This document shows positions 24,418 through 35,065 of a DNA stretch of 64,000 nt, piece by piece (within the stretch, counting starts at the first letter, position 1; each line of letters starts with the position of its first letter). Position numbers and translations under genes: made by a program. The stretch comes from an uncultured Bacteroides sp. Lineage in GTDB: Bacteria; Bacteroidota; Bacteroidia; Bacteroidales; Bacteroidaceae. The notes beneath the pieces were generated by a model. The model did no database searches. It saw only the letters and a program-made list of their open reading frames with translations, and was not told the origin of the DNA. The DNA lies in contig NZ_CAUCSQ010000001.1 of assembly GCF_958445495.1 (NCBI RefSeq), positions 1-64,000 on the forward strand, written 5' to 3'.

Positions 24418-27400
24418 TTAGAAAGTGACGTTAATGCCTCCGGAAATGGTGCGCATGGCCGGATAGCGGTAATAAGTAATTCCCGTAATCCCCTGTTCCG
24501 GGTCTAACCCCTGGTTCCGGTGAATGGTAAACAGGTTATCCCCCTGCACATATACCTGCACGCTGTTCAACGCCAATTTGCCAATCCATTGTCCGGGCAA
24601 GTTGTAAGAGAGAGTCAGGTTTTTCAACCGCATATAAGAATTATTCTGCAAGAAGCGCGTGGAAGCCGAGTTCCAGTTATTGGAAGTTGTGCTTAAAGCA
24701 GGCACATCGGTGTACCGGTTTTCCGGCGTCCAGCGTCTCAGGATTTCCGTAGACCAGTCACGGCCTTCCAAACTGCCGTTGTGCAAAATCATAGTTATAT
24801 CGCGGTTGTAGATATATCCGCCGGCGCTGTAAGCAAAAACGGCGGAAAGGTCGAACCCTTTCCAGGAAAGGGAGGTATTGAATCCGCCGTACACCTTCGG
24901 AAGCGACGACTTGTTGACGTAATAATAATCCGCCGAAGCATAATCATTCGTCGTGATACGTTTTCCCGTCGGGTTATGGTCGGCATCCTCCTCGTCCATA
25001 TACCATAACGGGTCTCCGTTCTCCGGGTCTACCCCCGCCCACTCCTTCATATAGAAATCATAGACCGAACGGCCGACCTGAAGCTTGTTCACACCGCTCT
25101 GCGGCATGTCTTTCAACGGAAGGTCCGTCACCTTGTTCTTATAGTGAGTGAGATTCATACCCAGTTTCCACACCCAACCGTTCCGGTTGATTACCGTTCC
25201 CTCAAGCACCAGTTCGATACCCGTATTTTTCAAAGCCCCCACATTCTCGTCGATAGAGCTGTAACCCAGCGAAGGAGCTATCGGACGCGAATAGAGCAAA
25301 TCTTTCGAACGGCGCGTAAAGAAGTCGAACGAGCCGGAAAAACGGTTGTTAAACAAGGAAAAATCCACGCCGGCGTTAAAATTCAGGTTTGTTTCCCATT
25401 TCAAATCTGGAGTCGCCATGCGCTCGGACACCAATGCGTTTTCTCCCAGATTGGAGACAATGGCATACAAGCCCTTGCTTGCATAATAAGTCCCCAGATT
25501 GTCGTTCCCCTGCGCACCATAGCTCATTTTCAGAGTCAAAGCCGACAGCCAGCCGGAAGCAGGCGCCATAAACTCCTCACGGTCGATACGCCATGAAGTC
25601 CCCAACGACCAGAAATTGCCCCAGCGGGTTCCCGGCGCAAAACGCGAAGAACCGTCACGGCGATAAGAAGCCGAAAAGAAATACTTGTTCCGGTAATCAT
25701 ACAACGCCTGAGTCAGATAGCCGACCAGCGCATAGTCGATGCGATATCCCGACCCTCCGGTCAATTGCGAGCCGACCACCAATTCCGGCATATCGGGTTG
25801 CGCCATCTTGGAACGCGACGCTGTGAGTTCGTCATAACGGTAAGAATACGCCTCCATACCGGCAAGCACATTGAAATGATGTTCGCCCACCGTTTTATCA
25901 TACGTAGCGATGTTATTCCATGTCCAAGAGAAAGTACGGGTATTCATACGGCTTGTTCCACCCCCGTTCTCTTTGGCAGGACCCAATTTCGGATTCGTAT
26001 AATCCAGCGTATTGTAGTTTATCAAATCAAAATTAAAACTCGTCTTAAACTTCAATCCCTCGATAATCCCGGCTTCCAGAAACGTACGTCCGGAAACTTC
26101 ATCTTTCATCCGTTCCGATTTGTCCGAAGGCAGAGTCGCGGGCAAATTCCAGTTCGCCATCGAGCCGGAAGGACGGTAAGAGCCGAAGTCATAAATACGG
26201 TCGCCGTTCTCGTCCAGTTTATAGCTGCCGTCGGCATTCATTTCATAAATCGGGTAAAACCCCGGCATGGTACGTCCCGCAGTAATCACGTTGCTGGTCT
26301 TCGAATCGGAAGAAACGGGATAATTCTGCATGGAATGGGCAAAACTCAGATTGATGCCGCCTTTCAGCCAGGAAGTCATTTCACTGGTGATATTGGAACG
26401 GAGATTGAAACGCCGGTAACCGGATTCGAGCGCAATGCCCTTATCATTCAGGTAGCCGGCTGAAAAAAAGTACTGATTGGCCTTTCCTCCTCCGGAGACA
26501 CTCAGGTTCAGTTCCGTGCGAAGCGCCTGTTGCTCCATCGCGCCGCTCCAGTCCGAATCCCATAACGGACGGGCGCCCGCTACCAGTTTCCCGTCCGTAC
26601 CGACCGGTTGCGGATACTGCGCCCCGTAAGGATTAGGGCCGCCTCCCATCAGCTTCGTTACCAAATCCCTGGAAGCCTGCGCGGCGGCAGAGGCCGGAGT
26701 ATAATCCGCACTTTTGGCATACTGGTTACGGAGCGCTTCCCAGTACAGTTCAAAATACTGGCCGGTACTGACCCGGTCATAATCACGGACTGCCCTGCCG
26801 GAACCTCCGAACGAAACCTTCACCTTCACTGCCGCCTTGGTATTCCGCTCTCCCTGTTTAGTCGTGATGATGATTACGCCATTCGCGCCGCGGGAACCGT
26901 ACAAGGCGGCAGAAGCCGCATCTTTCAATACGGTCATCGAAGAAATGTCGTCAGGATTGATGGAATTTACGCTGCCGTCAAAAGGAACACCGTCCACCAC
27001 ATAAAGCGGAGCGCTGGAAGCATTGATAGACCCGATGCCGCGGATACGGATTTCAGCATCCGTGCCCGGCTGGCCGCTTGCCGCGCTTGCCTGCACTCCG
27101 GACACCGTCCCCTCCAATACGCGCGATATGCTGGAAGTCTGCAACTTCTCGATTTCACCGGCCTTCATTGTCGAAGCCGCTCCGGTAAAACTGTATTTTT
27201 TCGCGGTGGCATACGCCACCACCATCACCTCCTCCAGTTCCTTGCTCTCCGGTTCCAGAGTAACATCAATCACGCTCCGGCCGTTTACCGGCTGCTCTAC
27301 CGTCCGCATCCCGACAAAACGGAATATCATGATGCCGTCTGCAGGCGCTTCCAAAGAATATTTGCCGTCAATATCGGTGATAGTCCCTGAAGAAGCCCCT

Positions 27401-27546
27401 TTCAATTGTACCGATACGCCGGGCAAAGGTTCCCCTTCGGAAACCACCGTACCCGTAACGCGCTTTTCCTGTTGCGCCTCCGCATACCGTATGTTCCCCG
27501 TGGAAAACAAAAGAGACACGAACAATACATGCAGATAGATTCTCAT
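24418..27546 (-). CDS. SusC/RagA-family TonB-dependent outer-membrane transporter
   Basis: The 1042-residue protein has a signal peptide, a carboxypeptidase-like regulatory domain (RVTGTVVSEGEPLPGVSVQL, about 29-105), the SusC-type sequence LEEVMVVAYATAKK, the plug (IRIRGIGSINASSAPLYVVD, DISSMTVLKDAASAALYGSR) and a large beta-barrel ending in GGINVTF. It forms a transporter with the SusD lipoprotein. No sigma/anti-sigma pair, HTCS or glycoside hydrolase flanks it, so this is an orphan pair. Its substrate could be glycan, peptide or another ligand. Confidence 0.95.
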   Translation of the reverse strand: MRIYLHVLFVSLLFSTGNIRYAEAQQEKRVTGTVVSEGEPLPGVSVQLKGASSGTITDIDGKYSLEAPADGIMIFRFVGMRTVEQPVNGRSVIDVTLEPESKELEEVMVVAYATAKKYSFTGAASTMKAGEIEKLQTSSISRVLEGTVSGVQASAASGQPGTDAEIRIRGIGSINASSAPLYVVDGVPFDGSVNSINPDDISSMTVLKDAASAALYGSRGANGVIIITTKQGERNTKAAVKVKVSFGGSGRAVRDYDRVSTGQYFELYWEALRNQYAKSADYTPASAAAQASRDLVTKLMGGGPNPYGAQYPQPVGTDGKLVAGARPLWDSDWSGAMEQQALRTELNLSVSGGGKANQYFFSAGYLNDKGIALESGYRRFNLRSNITSEMTSWLKGGINLSFAHSMQNYPVSSDSKTSNVITAGRTMPGFYPIYEMNADGSYKLDENGDRIYDFGSYRPSGSMANWNLPATLPSDKSERMKDEVSGRTFLEAGIIEGLKFKTSFNFDLINYNTLDYTNPKLGPAKENGGGTSRMNTRTFSWTWNNIATYDKTVGEHHFNVLAGMEAYSYRYDELTASRSKMAQPDMPELVVGSQLTGGSGYRIDYALVGYLTQALYDYRNKYFFSASYRRDGSSRFAPGTRWGNFWSLGTSWRIDREEFMAPASGWLSALTLKMSYGAQGNDNLGTYYASKGLYAIVSNLGENALVSERMATPDLKWETNLNFNAGVDFSLFNNRFSGSFDFFTRRSKDLLYSRPIAPSLGYSSIDENVGALKNTGIELVLEGTVINRNGWVWKLGMNLTHYKNKVTDLPLKDMPQSGVNKLQVGRSVYDFYMKEWAGVDPENGDPLWYMDEEDADHNPTGKRITTNDYASADYYYVNKSSLPKVYGGFNTSLSWKGFDLSAVFAYSAGGYIYNRDITMILHNGSLEGRDWSTEILRRWTPENRYTDVPALSTTSNNWNSASTRFLQNNSYMRLKNLTLSYNLPGQWIGKLALNSVQVYVQGDNLFTIHRNQGLDPEQGITGITYYRYPAMRTISGGINVTF

Positions 27547-27660
27547 AATTTTGTGGCTTAAGATTTATTTGCTTGGCATAACCAACATATACAAAAAGTC
27601 ATTTGTTCAAGAAGAGCCATATTTTTTAGAGAATCGTTAGTATAAATCAACGAAAGGCAG

Positions 27661-27668
27661 TACTTTCG
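27661..27668 (+). promoter_or_regulatory. Variant -7 box of the DUF4421 gene
   Basis: TACTTTCG differs from TAnnTTTG by one base. It is 38 bases upstream of the ATG at 27707. The same variant occurs in the invertible segment at 14243-14250. Confidence 0.5.
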
Positions 27669-27706
27669 TACAATAAACAATGTTTATCGGAATAACAAAA
27701 AACCAC

Positions 27707-28816
27707 ATGAGGAAACAGGCTGTCCTATATTTTTTCCTATTCTTGTCATTCTCTTTACAAGCCCGGATTGAAAAGAGCGGCAACTTTACGGACAACCATC
27801 CGGAAACGGATTCCGTTACAGCCGTTCCGGCAGGCGGCTTCAAGAAAGCAATCAGGAAATTTCTGAATTTCAGTGATTTCGACACACTTTACATCAGCCC
27901 CAACCGGTATAATTACGCACTGATGGTTACCCATTTCAGTAATTTCGAATATTATTCCGTCACCAGCGATTTGCCCCAACCGCAGAAGCTGAGCTTTTCT
28001 CCCAATCCCCACCACAAAATAGGAGTATATTTCGGCTGGAGATGGATTTTTCTGGGATGGTCCGTAGACATCGACGATATCTGCCGGAAAACCAGCCGCA
28101 AGAACAAAGGAACCGAATTCGATTTAAGCCTCTACAGCTCCAAACTGGGAGTAGACATTTTCTACCGCCGCACGGGTGACAATTACAAGATACACAAAAT
28201 CAGGGGATTTTATGACGGGATGCCTTCCGGCTACTCGGAAAATTTCAACGGGCTGAAAGTAGACATCAAAGGGCTGAACCTGTACTACATATTCAACAAC
28301 CGGAAATTTTCCTACCCCGCCGCTTTCAGCCAGTCTACCAACCAACGCCGCAACGCCGGCACATTCATCGGCGGTTTCTCCGTCTCCAGGCACAAGCTGG
28401 ATTTCGATTATACGGAACTGCCCGCATACATCTTGGAAAAAATGAATCCCGGCATGAAAGTCAACAGAATAAAATACACAAACGCCAATATCAGTTTCGG
28501 TTACGCCTACAACTGGGTGTTCGCGCGCAATTGCCTGGCGTGCCTGTCACTCACTCCCGCCATCGCCTATAAAGCCTCCGATGTAGATGCGGAAACTCAG
28601 GAAGGCAAACAATGGTACAGCAAATTCAACCTGGACTTCCTGATTCGTGCAGGCATTGTCTACAACAACGGTAAATACTTCATCGGCACTTCATTCGTAG
28701 GAAAAAACTATAACTACCGCCGGAACAATTTTTCCCTGGACAACGGATTCGGCACTCTCCAGGTATATGCGGGATTCAACTTTCATTTACGTAAGGAATA
28801 CAGAAAAAAGAAATAG
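27707..28816 (+). CDS. DUF4421 outer-membrane-like protein
   Basis: The product of about 369 residues has a signal peptide (MRKQAVLYFFLFLSFSLQA), then FDTLYISPNRYNYALMVTHF, FGWRWIFLGWSVDID and many alternating aromatic strands to the C-terminal FNFHLRK. This matches the Bacteroidetes DUF4421 family, whose function is not known; a barrel or surface location is likely from the strand pattern. The ATG at 27680 is only about 6 bases past the predicted transcription start, so I prefer 27707. The gene is divergent from the SusC gene. Confidence 0.8.
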   Translation: MRKQAVLYFFLFLSFSLQARIEKSGNFTDNHPETDSVTAVPAGGFKKAIRKFLNFSDFDTLYISPNRYNYALMVTHFSNFEYYSVTSDLPQPQKLSFSPNPHHKIGVYFGWRWIFLGWSVDIDDICRKTSRKNKGTEFDLSLYSSKLGVDIFYRRTGDNYKIHKIRGFYDGMPSGYSENFNGLKVDIKGLNLYYIFNNRKFSYPAAFSQSTNQRRNAGTFIGGFSVSRHKLDFDYTELPAYILEKMNPGMKVNRIKYTNANISFGYAYNWVFARNCLACLSLTPAIAYKASDVDAETQEGKQWYSKFNLDFLIRAGIVYNNGKYFIGTSFVGKNYNYRRNNFSLDNGFGTLQVYAGFNFHLRKEYRKKK

Positions 28817-28846
28817 GGACATAAAACGACGGAAAACGGAAACCCG

Positions 28847-28877
28847 CTTGCTTATCCGAAGAATCTTCGTACATTTG
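28847..28877 (+). promoter_or_regulatory. Promoter of the biotin operon
   Basis: CTTG (28847-28850) and TACATTTG (28870-28877) are spaced by exactly 19 bases. The -7 box is a full match and the -33 box matches 3 of 4. Confidence 0.7.
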
Positions 28878-29099
28878 CCCCGCATTTTTATCGGATAAAA
28901 ACGAAAAACAATGAAGAGACAACGCCGCATACATATCACGCACAGCCTTCCTTCCCGCTTCCGGTACTGGGGCAGGAAGAGTTACGCCGCTTTCGCAAGT
29001 ATGGGACGCGAATCTCAAATCGGTCATCTGCACACCAATGTAATAGACATTGCCCTTCGCAAGCAGAATGCAAGAATTACTATCCCTTATCATACATTT
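28878..29099 (+). other. Long leader of the biotin operon with an in-frame upstream extension
   Basis: The frame of bioBA is open back to an ATG at 28911, which would add 63 basic residues (start [12 protein letters not shown], later [15 protein letters not shown]). The segment may be a separate short peptide read through in frame, an N-terminal extension, or an untranslated leader. Small hairpins with TTCGC loops (CTTTCGCAAG and CCTTCGCAAG) occur in it. BioB proteins normally start near MTLQEIKDQ, so I did not include it in the gene. Confidence 0.35.
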
Positions 29100-31325
29100 A
29101 TGACACTTCAAGAAATCAAAGACCAGGTACTGGCCGGCGTCGGCATATCGCCCGACCAGGCAGCTTGGCTGGCCGATACGGCCGACAACGAGGCACTTTA
29201 CGCTGCCGCCCATGAAATTACCGTCGCATGCGCTTCCCGCGAATTCGACATGTGTTCCATCATCAACGCCAAGTCCGGCAAATGTCCGGAAAACTGCAAA
29301 TGGTGTGCACAATCCGCCCACTACAAGACCCAGGCCGAAACCTATGATTTGCTCCCTCCCGAAGAATGCCTGAGGCAAGCCCGATACAATGAAAGCCAGG
29401 ACATCAACCGCTTCTCTCTCGTCACCAGCGGACGAAAACCCTCTCCCCGGCAAATTGCCCGGATTTGCGATACCGTCCGCCACATCCGGCGACACTCCTC
29501 CATCCAACTTTGCGCGTCATTAGGACTGCTTGACGAAGACGAACTACGTGCGTTACACGATGCCGGAATTACCCGCTACCACTGTAACCTCGAAACAGCC
29601 CCCTCTTATTTTCCCGCACTCTGTTCCACCCATACGCAAGAACAGAAACTGGCAACCCTCAATGCCGTACGCCGTGCAGGAATGGACATTTGTTGCGGAG
29701 GCATCATCGGCATGGGAGAAACGATGGAACAACGCATCGAATTTGCATTCACCCTGAAAAAACTGAATGTCCAATCCATCCCTGTCAACCTGTTAAGCCC
29801 GATTCCCGGAACTCCCCTGGAAAATGAGAAACCGCTAAGCGAGGAAGAAATACTGAGAACCGTCGCCCTGTTCCGTTTCATCAACCCGACCGCCTTCCTG
29901 CGTTTTGCCGGAGGACGCTCGCAACTGTCTTCCGCAGCCATGCACAAATCCTTGTTTATCGGAATCAATTCCGCCATCGTAGGCGACCTGCTTACCACAC
30001 TCGGTTCCAAAGTCTCGGAAGACAAACAAATGATTCTGCAAGAAGGCTACTGTTTCGCCAGCTCGCAGTTCGACCGGGAACATCTTTGGCATCCGTACAC
30101 TTCCACCACCGACCCGTTGCCCGTGTACAAGGTAAAACGGGCGGACGGAGCCACGATTACGCTTGAAGACGGGCGTATCCTGCTCGAAGGCATGTCTTCA
30201 TGGTGGTGTGCGGTACACGGATACAATCACCCGGTACTGAACCGGGCGGCCCAAGAACAACTGGAAAAAATGTCCCATGTGATGTTCGGCGGGCTCACCC
30301 ACGACCCCGCCATCGAACTGGGAAAATTGCTGTTGCCTTTAGTTCCGCCGTCCATGCAGAAAATATTCTATGCCGACTCCGGTTCGGTGGCCGTAGAAGT
30401 AGCATTGAAAATGGCGGTCCAATACTGGTATGCCGCCGGAAAACCGGAAAAAAACAACTTCGTGACTATCCGTTCGGGATATCACGGAGACACATGGAAC
30501 GCAATGTCCGTATGCGACCCGGTGACGGGAATGCACAGCCTTTTCGGACCGTCGCTTCCCATACGTTACTTTGTCCCGTCTCCCTCGTCACGCTTCAACG
30601 GCGAATGGAATCCTCAAGACATCGAACCGTTGCGGGAAATACTGGAAAAACACTCGGAAGAACTGGCGGCCCTTATTCTCGAACCAATCGTCCAGGGTGC
30701 GGGAGGAATGCGTTTTTATCATCCCCAGTATTTACGTGAAGCGGAAAAACTGTGCCGGCAACACCATGTTCTTCTGATTTTCGACGAAATAGCGACCGGT
30801 TTCGGACGGACAGGCAAACTATTCGCCTGGGAACATGCCGGAACAGAACCGGATATCATGTGCATCGGCAAAGCATTGACCGGAGGTTACATGACACTGT
30901 CCGCCGTACTGACCGGCAACCGGATAGCAGATACCATCTCCAACCATGCTCCCGGCACATTCATGCACGGCCCCACCTTTATGGGCAACCCGCTTGCCTG
31001 CGCGGTAGCCTGCGCTTCCGTCCGCCTGTTGCTCGAATCGGGCTGGCAAGAGAAAGTAAAACGAATCGAAGCCCAATTGCAGGAAGAACTGGCTCCCGCA
31101 CGGGAATTTCCGGAAGTAGCCGACGTGCGTGTATTGGGGGCAATCGGAGTAATCGAGATGAAGCACCCGGTCGATATGGCACGCATGCAACAACAGTTCG
31201 TGGAGGAAGGAATCTGGATACGTCCGTTCGGCAAGCTGGTATATCTGATGCCGCCTTTCATCATCACCCCGCAACAACTGAACAAGCTGACTTCCGGAAT
31301 ACTCCACGTTATCCAAAAAAGATGA
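29100..31325 (+). CDS. bioBA: Bifunctional biotin synthase / DAPA aminotransferase (BioB-BioA fusion)
   Basis: Residues 1-310 are BioB: the radical SAM Cys motif CPENCKWC, then [20 protein letters not shown] and [16 protein letters not shown]. From about residue 325 a complete BioA follows: [29 protein letters not shown], the PLP-site region [20 protein letters not shown] and the Schiff-base Lys in [11 protein letters not shown]. BioA makes diaminopelargonate and BioB inserts sulfur to give biotin, so the fusion joins the antepenultimate and last steps around BioD. It opens the operon. An upstream ATG at 28911 is in frame (see the leader entry). Confidence 0.95.
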   Translation: MTLQEIKDQVLAGVGISPDQAAWLADTADNEALYAAAHEITVACASREFDMCSIINAKSGKCPENCKWCAQSAHYKTQAETYDLLPPEECLRQARYNESQDINRFSLVTSGRKPSPRQIARICDTVRHIRRHSSIQLCASLGLLDEDELRALHDAGITRYHCNLETAPSYFPALCSTHTQEQKLATLNAVRRAGMDICCGGIIGMGETMEQRIEFAFTLKKLNVQSIPVNLLSPIPGTPLENEKPLSEEEILRTVALFRFINPTAFLRFAGGRSQLSSAAMHKSLFIGINSAIVGDLLTTLGSKVSEDKQMILQEGYCFASSQFDREHLWHPYTSTTDPLPVYKVKRADGATITLEDGRILLEGMSSWWCAVHGYNHPVLNRAAQEQLEKMSHVMFGGLTHDPAIELGKLLLPLVPPSMQKIFYADSGSVAVEVALKMAVQYWYAAGKPEKNNFVTIRSGYHGDTWNAMSVCDPVTGMHSLFGPSLPIRYFVPSPSSRFNGEWNPQDIEPLREILEKHSEELAALILEPIVQGAGGMRFYHPQYLREAEKLCRQHHVLLIFDEIATGFGRTGKLFAWEHAGTEPDIMCIGKALTGGYMTLSAVLTGNRIADTISNHAPGTFMHGPTFMGNPLACAVACASVRLLLESGWQEKVKRIEAQLQEELAPAREFPEVADVRVLGAIGVIEMKHPVDMARMQQQFVEEGIWIRPFGKLVYLMPPFIITPQQLNKLTSGILHVIQKR

Positions 31326-31371
31326 CACCTGACAGAGGCATCGGCCCGTTTTCACCCATGAATCTCTTTCC

Positions 31372-31459
31372 CGGTGAGAAAAGAGTCGTTCCTCGGTGAG
31401 GAAACCAGTGTTTCTCACCGAGAAACACTAGTTTCGTCGGTGAGAAACTCCGGGCTGTT
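31372..31459. repeat. Four diverged tandem copies of a 22-bp unit
   Basis: Units start at 31372, 31394, 31416 and 31438, each exactly 22 bases apart. They share CGGTGAGAAAC near the start (third copy CACCGAGAAAC) and AGT-GTTTC near the end in the first three. Because the unit is partly self-complementary, alternative hairpins can form, e.g. AGTGTTTCTC with GAGAAACACT, or GTTTCTCACCGA with TCGGTGAGAAAC. They lie in the 220-base gap between bioBA and bioF. Confidence 0.7.
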
Positions 31460-31545
31460 TTATCATTATGATAAACATTTAATAAACAAACAGTTACGTT
31501 TTCAACGGACATACACTGAACATTTATCGCTTAAATTCATAATTC

Positions 31546-32697
31546 ATGACATTAAACCCTATAAACCAAGAACTCCTGGTTCTGAAAGAAAAAGAGAATT
31601 ACCGTTCGCTCCCTCCGCTCGTCCATCAGGGACGGGAGGTAGTCCTTCACGGACAGCGGATGCTGAACCTCTCTTCCAACGATTATCTCGGTCTGGCGGG
31701 CTCCCTGTATCTAAGAGAGGAATTCCTAAAAACAATCACCCCCGAAACATTTTTGCCCTCCTCCTCTTCCTCCCGGCTGCTGACCGGCAATTTTTCCGTC
31801 TACCGGAAAACGGAACGACAACTGGCTGACATGTTCGGAACGGAAAGCGCCCTTATTTTCAACAGCGGCTATCACGCCAATACAGGCATCCTCCCGGCAG
31901 TCTGCAACGACCGGACGCTGATTCTCGCAGACAAACTGGTACATGCAAGCCTGATAGACGGAATCAGGCTGTCGTCTGCCAAATACATCCGATACCGCCA
32001 CAACGACCTGTCGCAACTCGGACGGTTAGTGGACGAAAACCACGGCAAGTACGAGAAAACAATCATCGTCACCGAAAGTATTTTCAGCATGGACGGAGAC
32101 CAAGCCGACCTTCGGGCGCTTGTCCGGTTGAAACGGGATTATCCCGACGTTCTCCTTTACGTAGACGAAGCCCACGCTTTCGGAGTACGGGGAGACAAAG
32201 GGCTGGGATGTGCCGAAGAACAAGGCTGCATCCACGACATCGACTTCCTGGTGGGAACTTTCGGAAAAGCATGCGCGTCGACAGGCGCATATATCGTATG
32301 CCCGCAAACCGTCAGAGAATATCTGGTCAATAAAATGCGCACATTCATCTTCACGACAGCCCTTCCCCCGATAAATATCCAATGGACTTCATGGATATTG
32401 GAAAACCTGCCCGCCTTCCGGGACAAACGGAATCATCTGGCAAAAATCAGCCTGAAACTGAAAGAAGCCCTCATAGCCAAAGGATATGCCTGTCCGTCTG
32501 CCAGCCATATCGTTCCCATGATTGCCGGGACAAGCAGGAATGCGGTACGGAAAGCGGAAGAACTGCAGCGCAAAGGATTCTATGCGTTGCCCGTACGCCC
32601 GCCTACCGTGCCGGAAGGCACTTCCCGCATCCGCTTCTCGTTAACGGCGGATATTACAGAAAATGAAATCGACGAACTTATAAAAGCAATCGACTGA
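31546..32697 (+). CDS. bioF: 8-amino-7-oxononanoate synthase
   Basis: The 383-residue PLP enzyme of the alpha-oxoamine synthase family has LNLSSNDYLGLAGS, FNSGYHANTGILPAV, DEAHAFGVRGDKGLG and the PLP Lys in LVGTFGKACASTGAY. It condenses pimeloyl-ACP with alanine. It follows the repeat region after bioBA and is 1 base before bioG, so bioF-bioG-bioC-bioD are clearly coupled. Length and motifs are standard. Confidence 0.95.
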   Translation: MTLNPINQELLVLKEKENYRSLPPLVHQGREVVLHGQRMLNLSSNDYLGLAGSLYLREEFLKTITPETFLPSSSSSRLLTGNFSVYRKTERQLADMFGTESALIFNSGYHANTGILPAVCNDRTLILADKLVHASLIDGIRLSSAKYIRYRHNDLSQLGRLVDENHGKYEKTIIVTESIFSMDGDQADLRALVRLKRDYPDVLLYVDEAHAFGVRGDKGLGCAEEQGCIHDIDFLVGTFGKACASTGAYIVCPQTVREYLVNKMRTFIFTTALPPINIQWTSWILENLPAFRDKRNHLAKISLKLKEALIAKGYACPSASHIVPMIAGTSRNAVRKAEELQRKGFYALPVRPPTVPEGTSRIRFSLTADITENEIDELIKAID

Positions 32698-32698
32698 G

Positions 32699-33358
32699 AT
32701 GAAACAACATTTTATCATTAAAGACAACCGAAAGCACCTGCTGTTGTTTTTTGCAGGTTGGGGAATGGACGAAAAACCTTTCCTGCAACTGCAACCCGCC
32801 GCCTGCGACTGGATGATTTGCTACGACTACCGTTCTTTGGAATTTGACGTTACCCTGATACAAGGGTATTCCGATATCACGCTGGCCGGATGGTCGATGG
32901 GAGTATGGGCCGCCTCGCAGATTATCAACCGGTATCCCTTCCTGCCTGTCCGCCAAAGTATTGCCGTCAACGGCACTCTTTACCCCATCCATGAAACCAA
33001 AGGGATTCCGCCCGCAATTTTCGAAGGAACCCTGCAAGGGCTGGACGAACACACTTTACAGAAGTTCCAAAGGAGAATGTGCGGTTCGGCAGCCGGCTAC
33101 CGGGAATTCCGGACCACGGCGCCCGAACGCCCGGCCGGAGAACTCAAAGAGGAGCTTTCCGCCATCCGGGAACACTACTTTTCATCGCCTCTTCCGGATT
33201 TCACATGGCAAAAAGCCATCATAGGAAAAGAAGACCGTATTTTTCTTCCGGACAACCAACTGCTGGCATGGAAGGACAAAGCCGGCGTCATCGAGCAGGT
33301 AGAAGCAGCCCACTACCGGAAAGAACTTTTCAATGACGTAATCATGCAAATCAAATAA
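32699..33358 (+). CDS. bioG: Pimeloyl-ACP methyl ester esterase, BioG type
   Basis: The 219-residue alpha/beta hydrolase has the nucleophile elbow [11 protein letters not shown], an early oxyanion region [14 protein letters not shown], a probable catalytic Asp in [13 protein letters not shown] and His in [11 protein letters not shown]. BioG removes the methyl group from pimeloyl-ACP methyl ester made by the BioC pathway, replacing BioH. Its position between bioF and bioC supports this. The gene starts 1 base after the bioF stop and ends 10 bases before bioC. Confidence 0.92.
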   Translation: MKQHFIIKDNRKHLLLFFAGWGMDEKPFLQLQPAACDWMICYDYRSLEFDVTLIQGYSDITLAGWSMGVWAASQIINRYPFLPVRQSIAVNGTLYPIHETKGIPPAIFEGTLQGLDEHTLQKFQRRMCGSAAGYREFRTTAPERPAGELKEELSAIREHYFSSPLPDFTWQKAIIGKEDRIFLPDNQLLAWKDKAGVIEQVEAAHYRKELFNDVIMQIK

Positions 33359-33368
33359 ACGCCCTGTC

Positions 33369-34121
33369 ATGGATAAACGACTCATAGCGAAACGTTTCTC
33401 AAAAGCTATCGCTACCTATCCCCACGAGGCAAACGTGCAACGGCAGATAGCGGACAAAATGATTCGCCTGCTCAAAAAACATCTTTCCGCTCCTTGCCCC
33501 AGAGTGATTGAATTCGGATGCGGCACGGGCGCCTATTCACGCATGTTATTCCGTGCCCTCCGTCCCGGAGAGTTGTTCCTGAACGACCTTTGCCCGGAAA
33601 TGAGACTCTGCGTCGAAGACTTATTAATGGAAAAACAGGTGTTTTTCCTTCCCGGAGATGCCGAAACCGCTTCTTTTCCGGAAGAAAACGCATTAATCAC
33701 CTCCTGTTCGGCCTTGCAATGGTTCGAGTCGCCCGAAAATTTCTTCGGAAAGTGCGGCACGCTGCTCGGCGACCAGGGTTATCTCGCTTTCAGCACTTTC
33801 GGAAAAGACAATATGAAAGAAATACGGGAACTTACCGGACAAGGGCTCTCTTACCGTTCGCGGGAAGAACTCGAAACCGCCCTTTCGCCCCGCTTCGACA
33901 TCGTGCATTCGGAAGAAGAACTTATACCGCTCTTTTTCGAAGGGCCGGTGAAAGTGCTTTATCATCTGAAACAAACGGGAGTAAACAGCTTATCGAAAGC
34001 CTGGACCCGCCGGGATTTGCTGCATTTTTGCGAACGTTACGTGCAGGAATTCGCACAAGGCGCTTCCGTACCTTTGACTTATCACCCCATTTATATCATT
34101 GCAAAAAAGAAAAAAGTATGA
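33369..34121 (+). CDS. bioC: Malonyl-ACP O-methyltransferase
   Basis: The 250-residue methyltransferase has the BioC N-terminal sequence [20 protein letters not shown], motif [17 protein letters not shown], and [17 protein letters not shown], which is typical for BioC. It methylates the free carboxyl of malonyl-ACP so that the fatty acid machinery can build the pimeloyl chain. It ends in an ATGA overlap with bioD. Confidence 0.94.
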   Translation: MDKRLIAKRFSKAIATYPHEANVQRQIADKMIRLLKKHLSAPCPRVIEFGCGTGAYSRMLFRALRPGELFLNDLCPEMRLCVEDLLMEKQVFFLPGDAETASFPEENALITSCSALQWFESPENFFGKCGTLLGDQGYLAFSTFGKDNMKEIRELTGQGLSYRSREELETALSPRFDIVHSEEELIPLFFEGPVKVLYHLKQTGVNSLSKAWTRRDLLHFCERYVQEFAQGASVPLTYHPIYIIAKKKKV

Positions 34122-34765
34122 AACAGAATGTGTATTTTGTAAGCGGCATCGATACCGATGCCGGAAAAAGTTACGCTACCGGCTTCCTGGCCCGCGAATG
34201 GAACCGGAGCGGCAAACGTACCATCACCCAGAAGTTCATCCAGACAGGGAACACCGGCCACTCCGAAGACATAGACCTTCACCGGCGCATCATGGGAATC
34301 CCTTACACCGAAGAAGACCGGGAAGGGCTGACTATGCCGGAGATATTCTCTTATCCCGCCTCTCCGCATCTGGCTTCCCGGCTGGACAACCGTCCCATTG
34401 ATTTTCATAAAATCAAACAAGCCGCCGAAATACTGAGCGACCGGTATGACCGCGTCCTAATCGAAGGAGCCGGCGGGCTCATGGTTCCTCTGACCGACGA
34501 ACTCCTGACAATCGACTACATCGCACAAGAGAGATACCCGCTCCTGTTCGTCACTTCCGGCAAATTGGGCAGCATCAACCACACCCTGCTCAGCCTCGAA
34601 GCCATACAAAGGAGGGGTATCGTACTGGACACCGTACTTTATAACCTTTACCCGGTTGCAGAAGACGACACAATCCGGAAGGATACCATGAATTTCCTGA
34701 AAAACTGGCTGAAGAAATATTTTCCGGAAACGAAATTCGTGCCAGTGCCGGAAATAAAAGAATAA
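34118..34765 (+). CDS. bioD: Dethiobiotin synthetase
   Basis: The 215-residue P-loop protein has the nucleotide site [15 protein letters not shown], a substrate region TQKFIQTGN, and the Mg/ATP region [12 protein letters not shown]. It closes the ureido ring using CO2 and ATP. The frame is open far upstream, but the ATG at 34118 overlaps the bioC stop and matches the family start ([10 protein letters not shown]). It is the last gene of the operon. Confidence 0.95.
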   Translation: MKQNVYFVSGIDTDAGKSYATGFLAREWNRSGKRTITQKFIQTGNTGHSEDIDLHRRIMGIPYTEEDREGLTMPEIFSYPASPHLASRLDNRPIDFHKIKQAAEILSDRYDRVLIEGAGGLMVPLTDELLTIDYIAQERYPLLFVTSGKLGSINHTLLSLEAIQRRGIVLDTVLYNLYPVAEDDTIRKDTMNFLKNWLKKYFPETKFVPVPEIKE

Positions 34766-35065
34766 CCGGCAAGAGTCCCGGACTTTCCGCCACTTTCCGG
34801 CCCAATGCCGGCTTTCCTCCCCCGTTTGTCTCTTCTCCCCGCCCTTTCATGGCCGGAACGCGGACCTTTCCGCAAGTATAGGAGATAAACGGGGGAAAGC
34901 TTTATCAAGGCGCTTTTTCCGCTCCCGGCGGGCAACGGCAACAGAAAACCGGCAATAATGAACCGCATCGCCCGACCAGCATCTTTTTCCCGGCCACGCC
35001 AACAATTCCGCCCGTTCATTTGTTTAGCACTCATCATTTTTTAATAAAACCTAGACCCTGACAGA
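34766..35065. other. Gap after the biotin operon; no gene seen
   Basis: This 300-base stretch is rich in CCGG-containing short inverted repeats near its left end (CCGGC and GCCGG between 34768 and 34815), which may terminate the biotin operon. A minus-strand frame across it has atypical composition for this genome and no recognisable sequence. I see no supported gene. Confidence 0.5.

Noticed and set aside
28878..29099. Cobalamin or TPP riboswitch in the biotin leader
   Set aside because: Some GC-rich hairpins are present, but I could not find the conserved B12-box or thi-box sequences.
33518..34117. Upstream open part of the bioD frame
   Set aside because: It lies wholly inside bioC in another frame; bioD starts at 34118 with an ATGA overlap.
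34648..35037. Minus-strand frame of 129 codons after bioD
   Set aside because: It overlaps the 3' end of bioD, has unusual composition (Gly/Arg-rich) and no recognisable domain.
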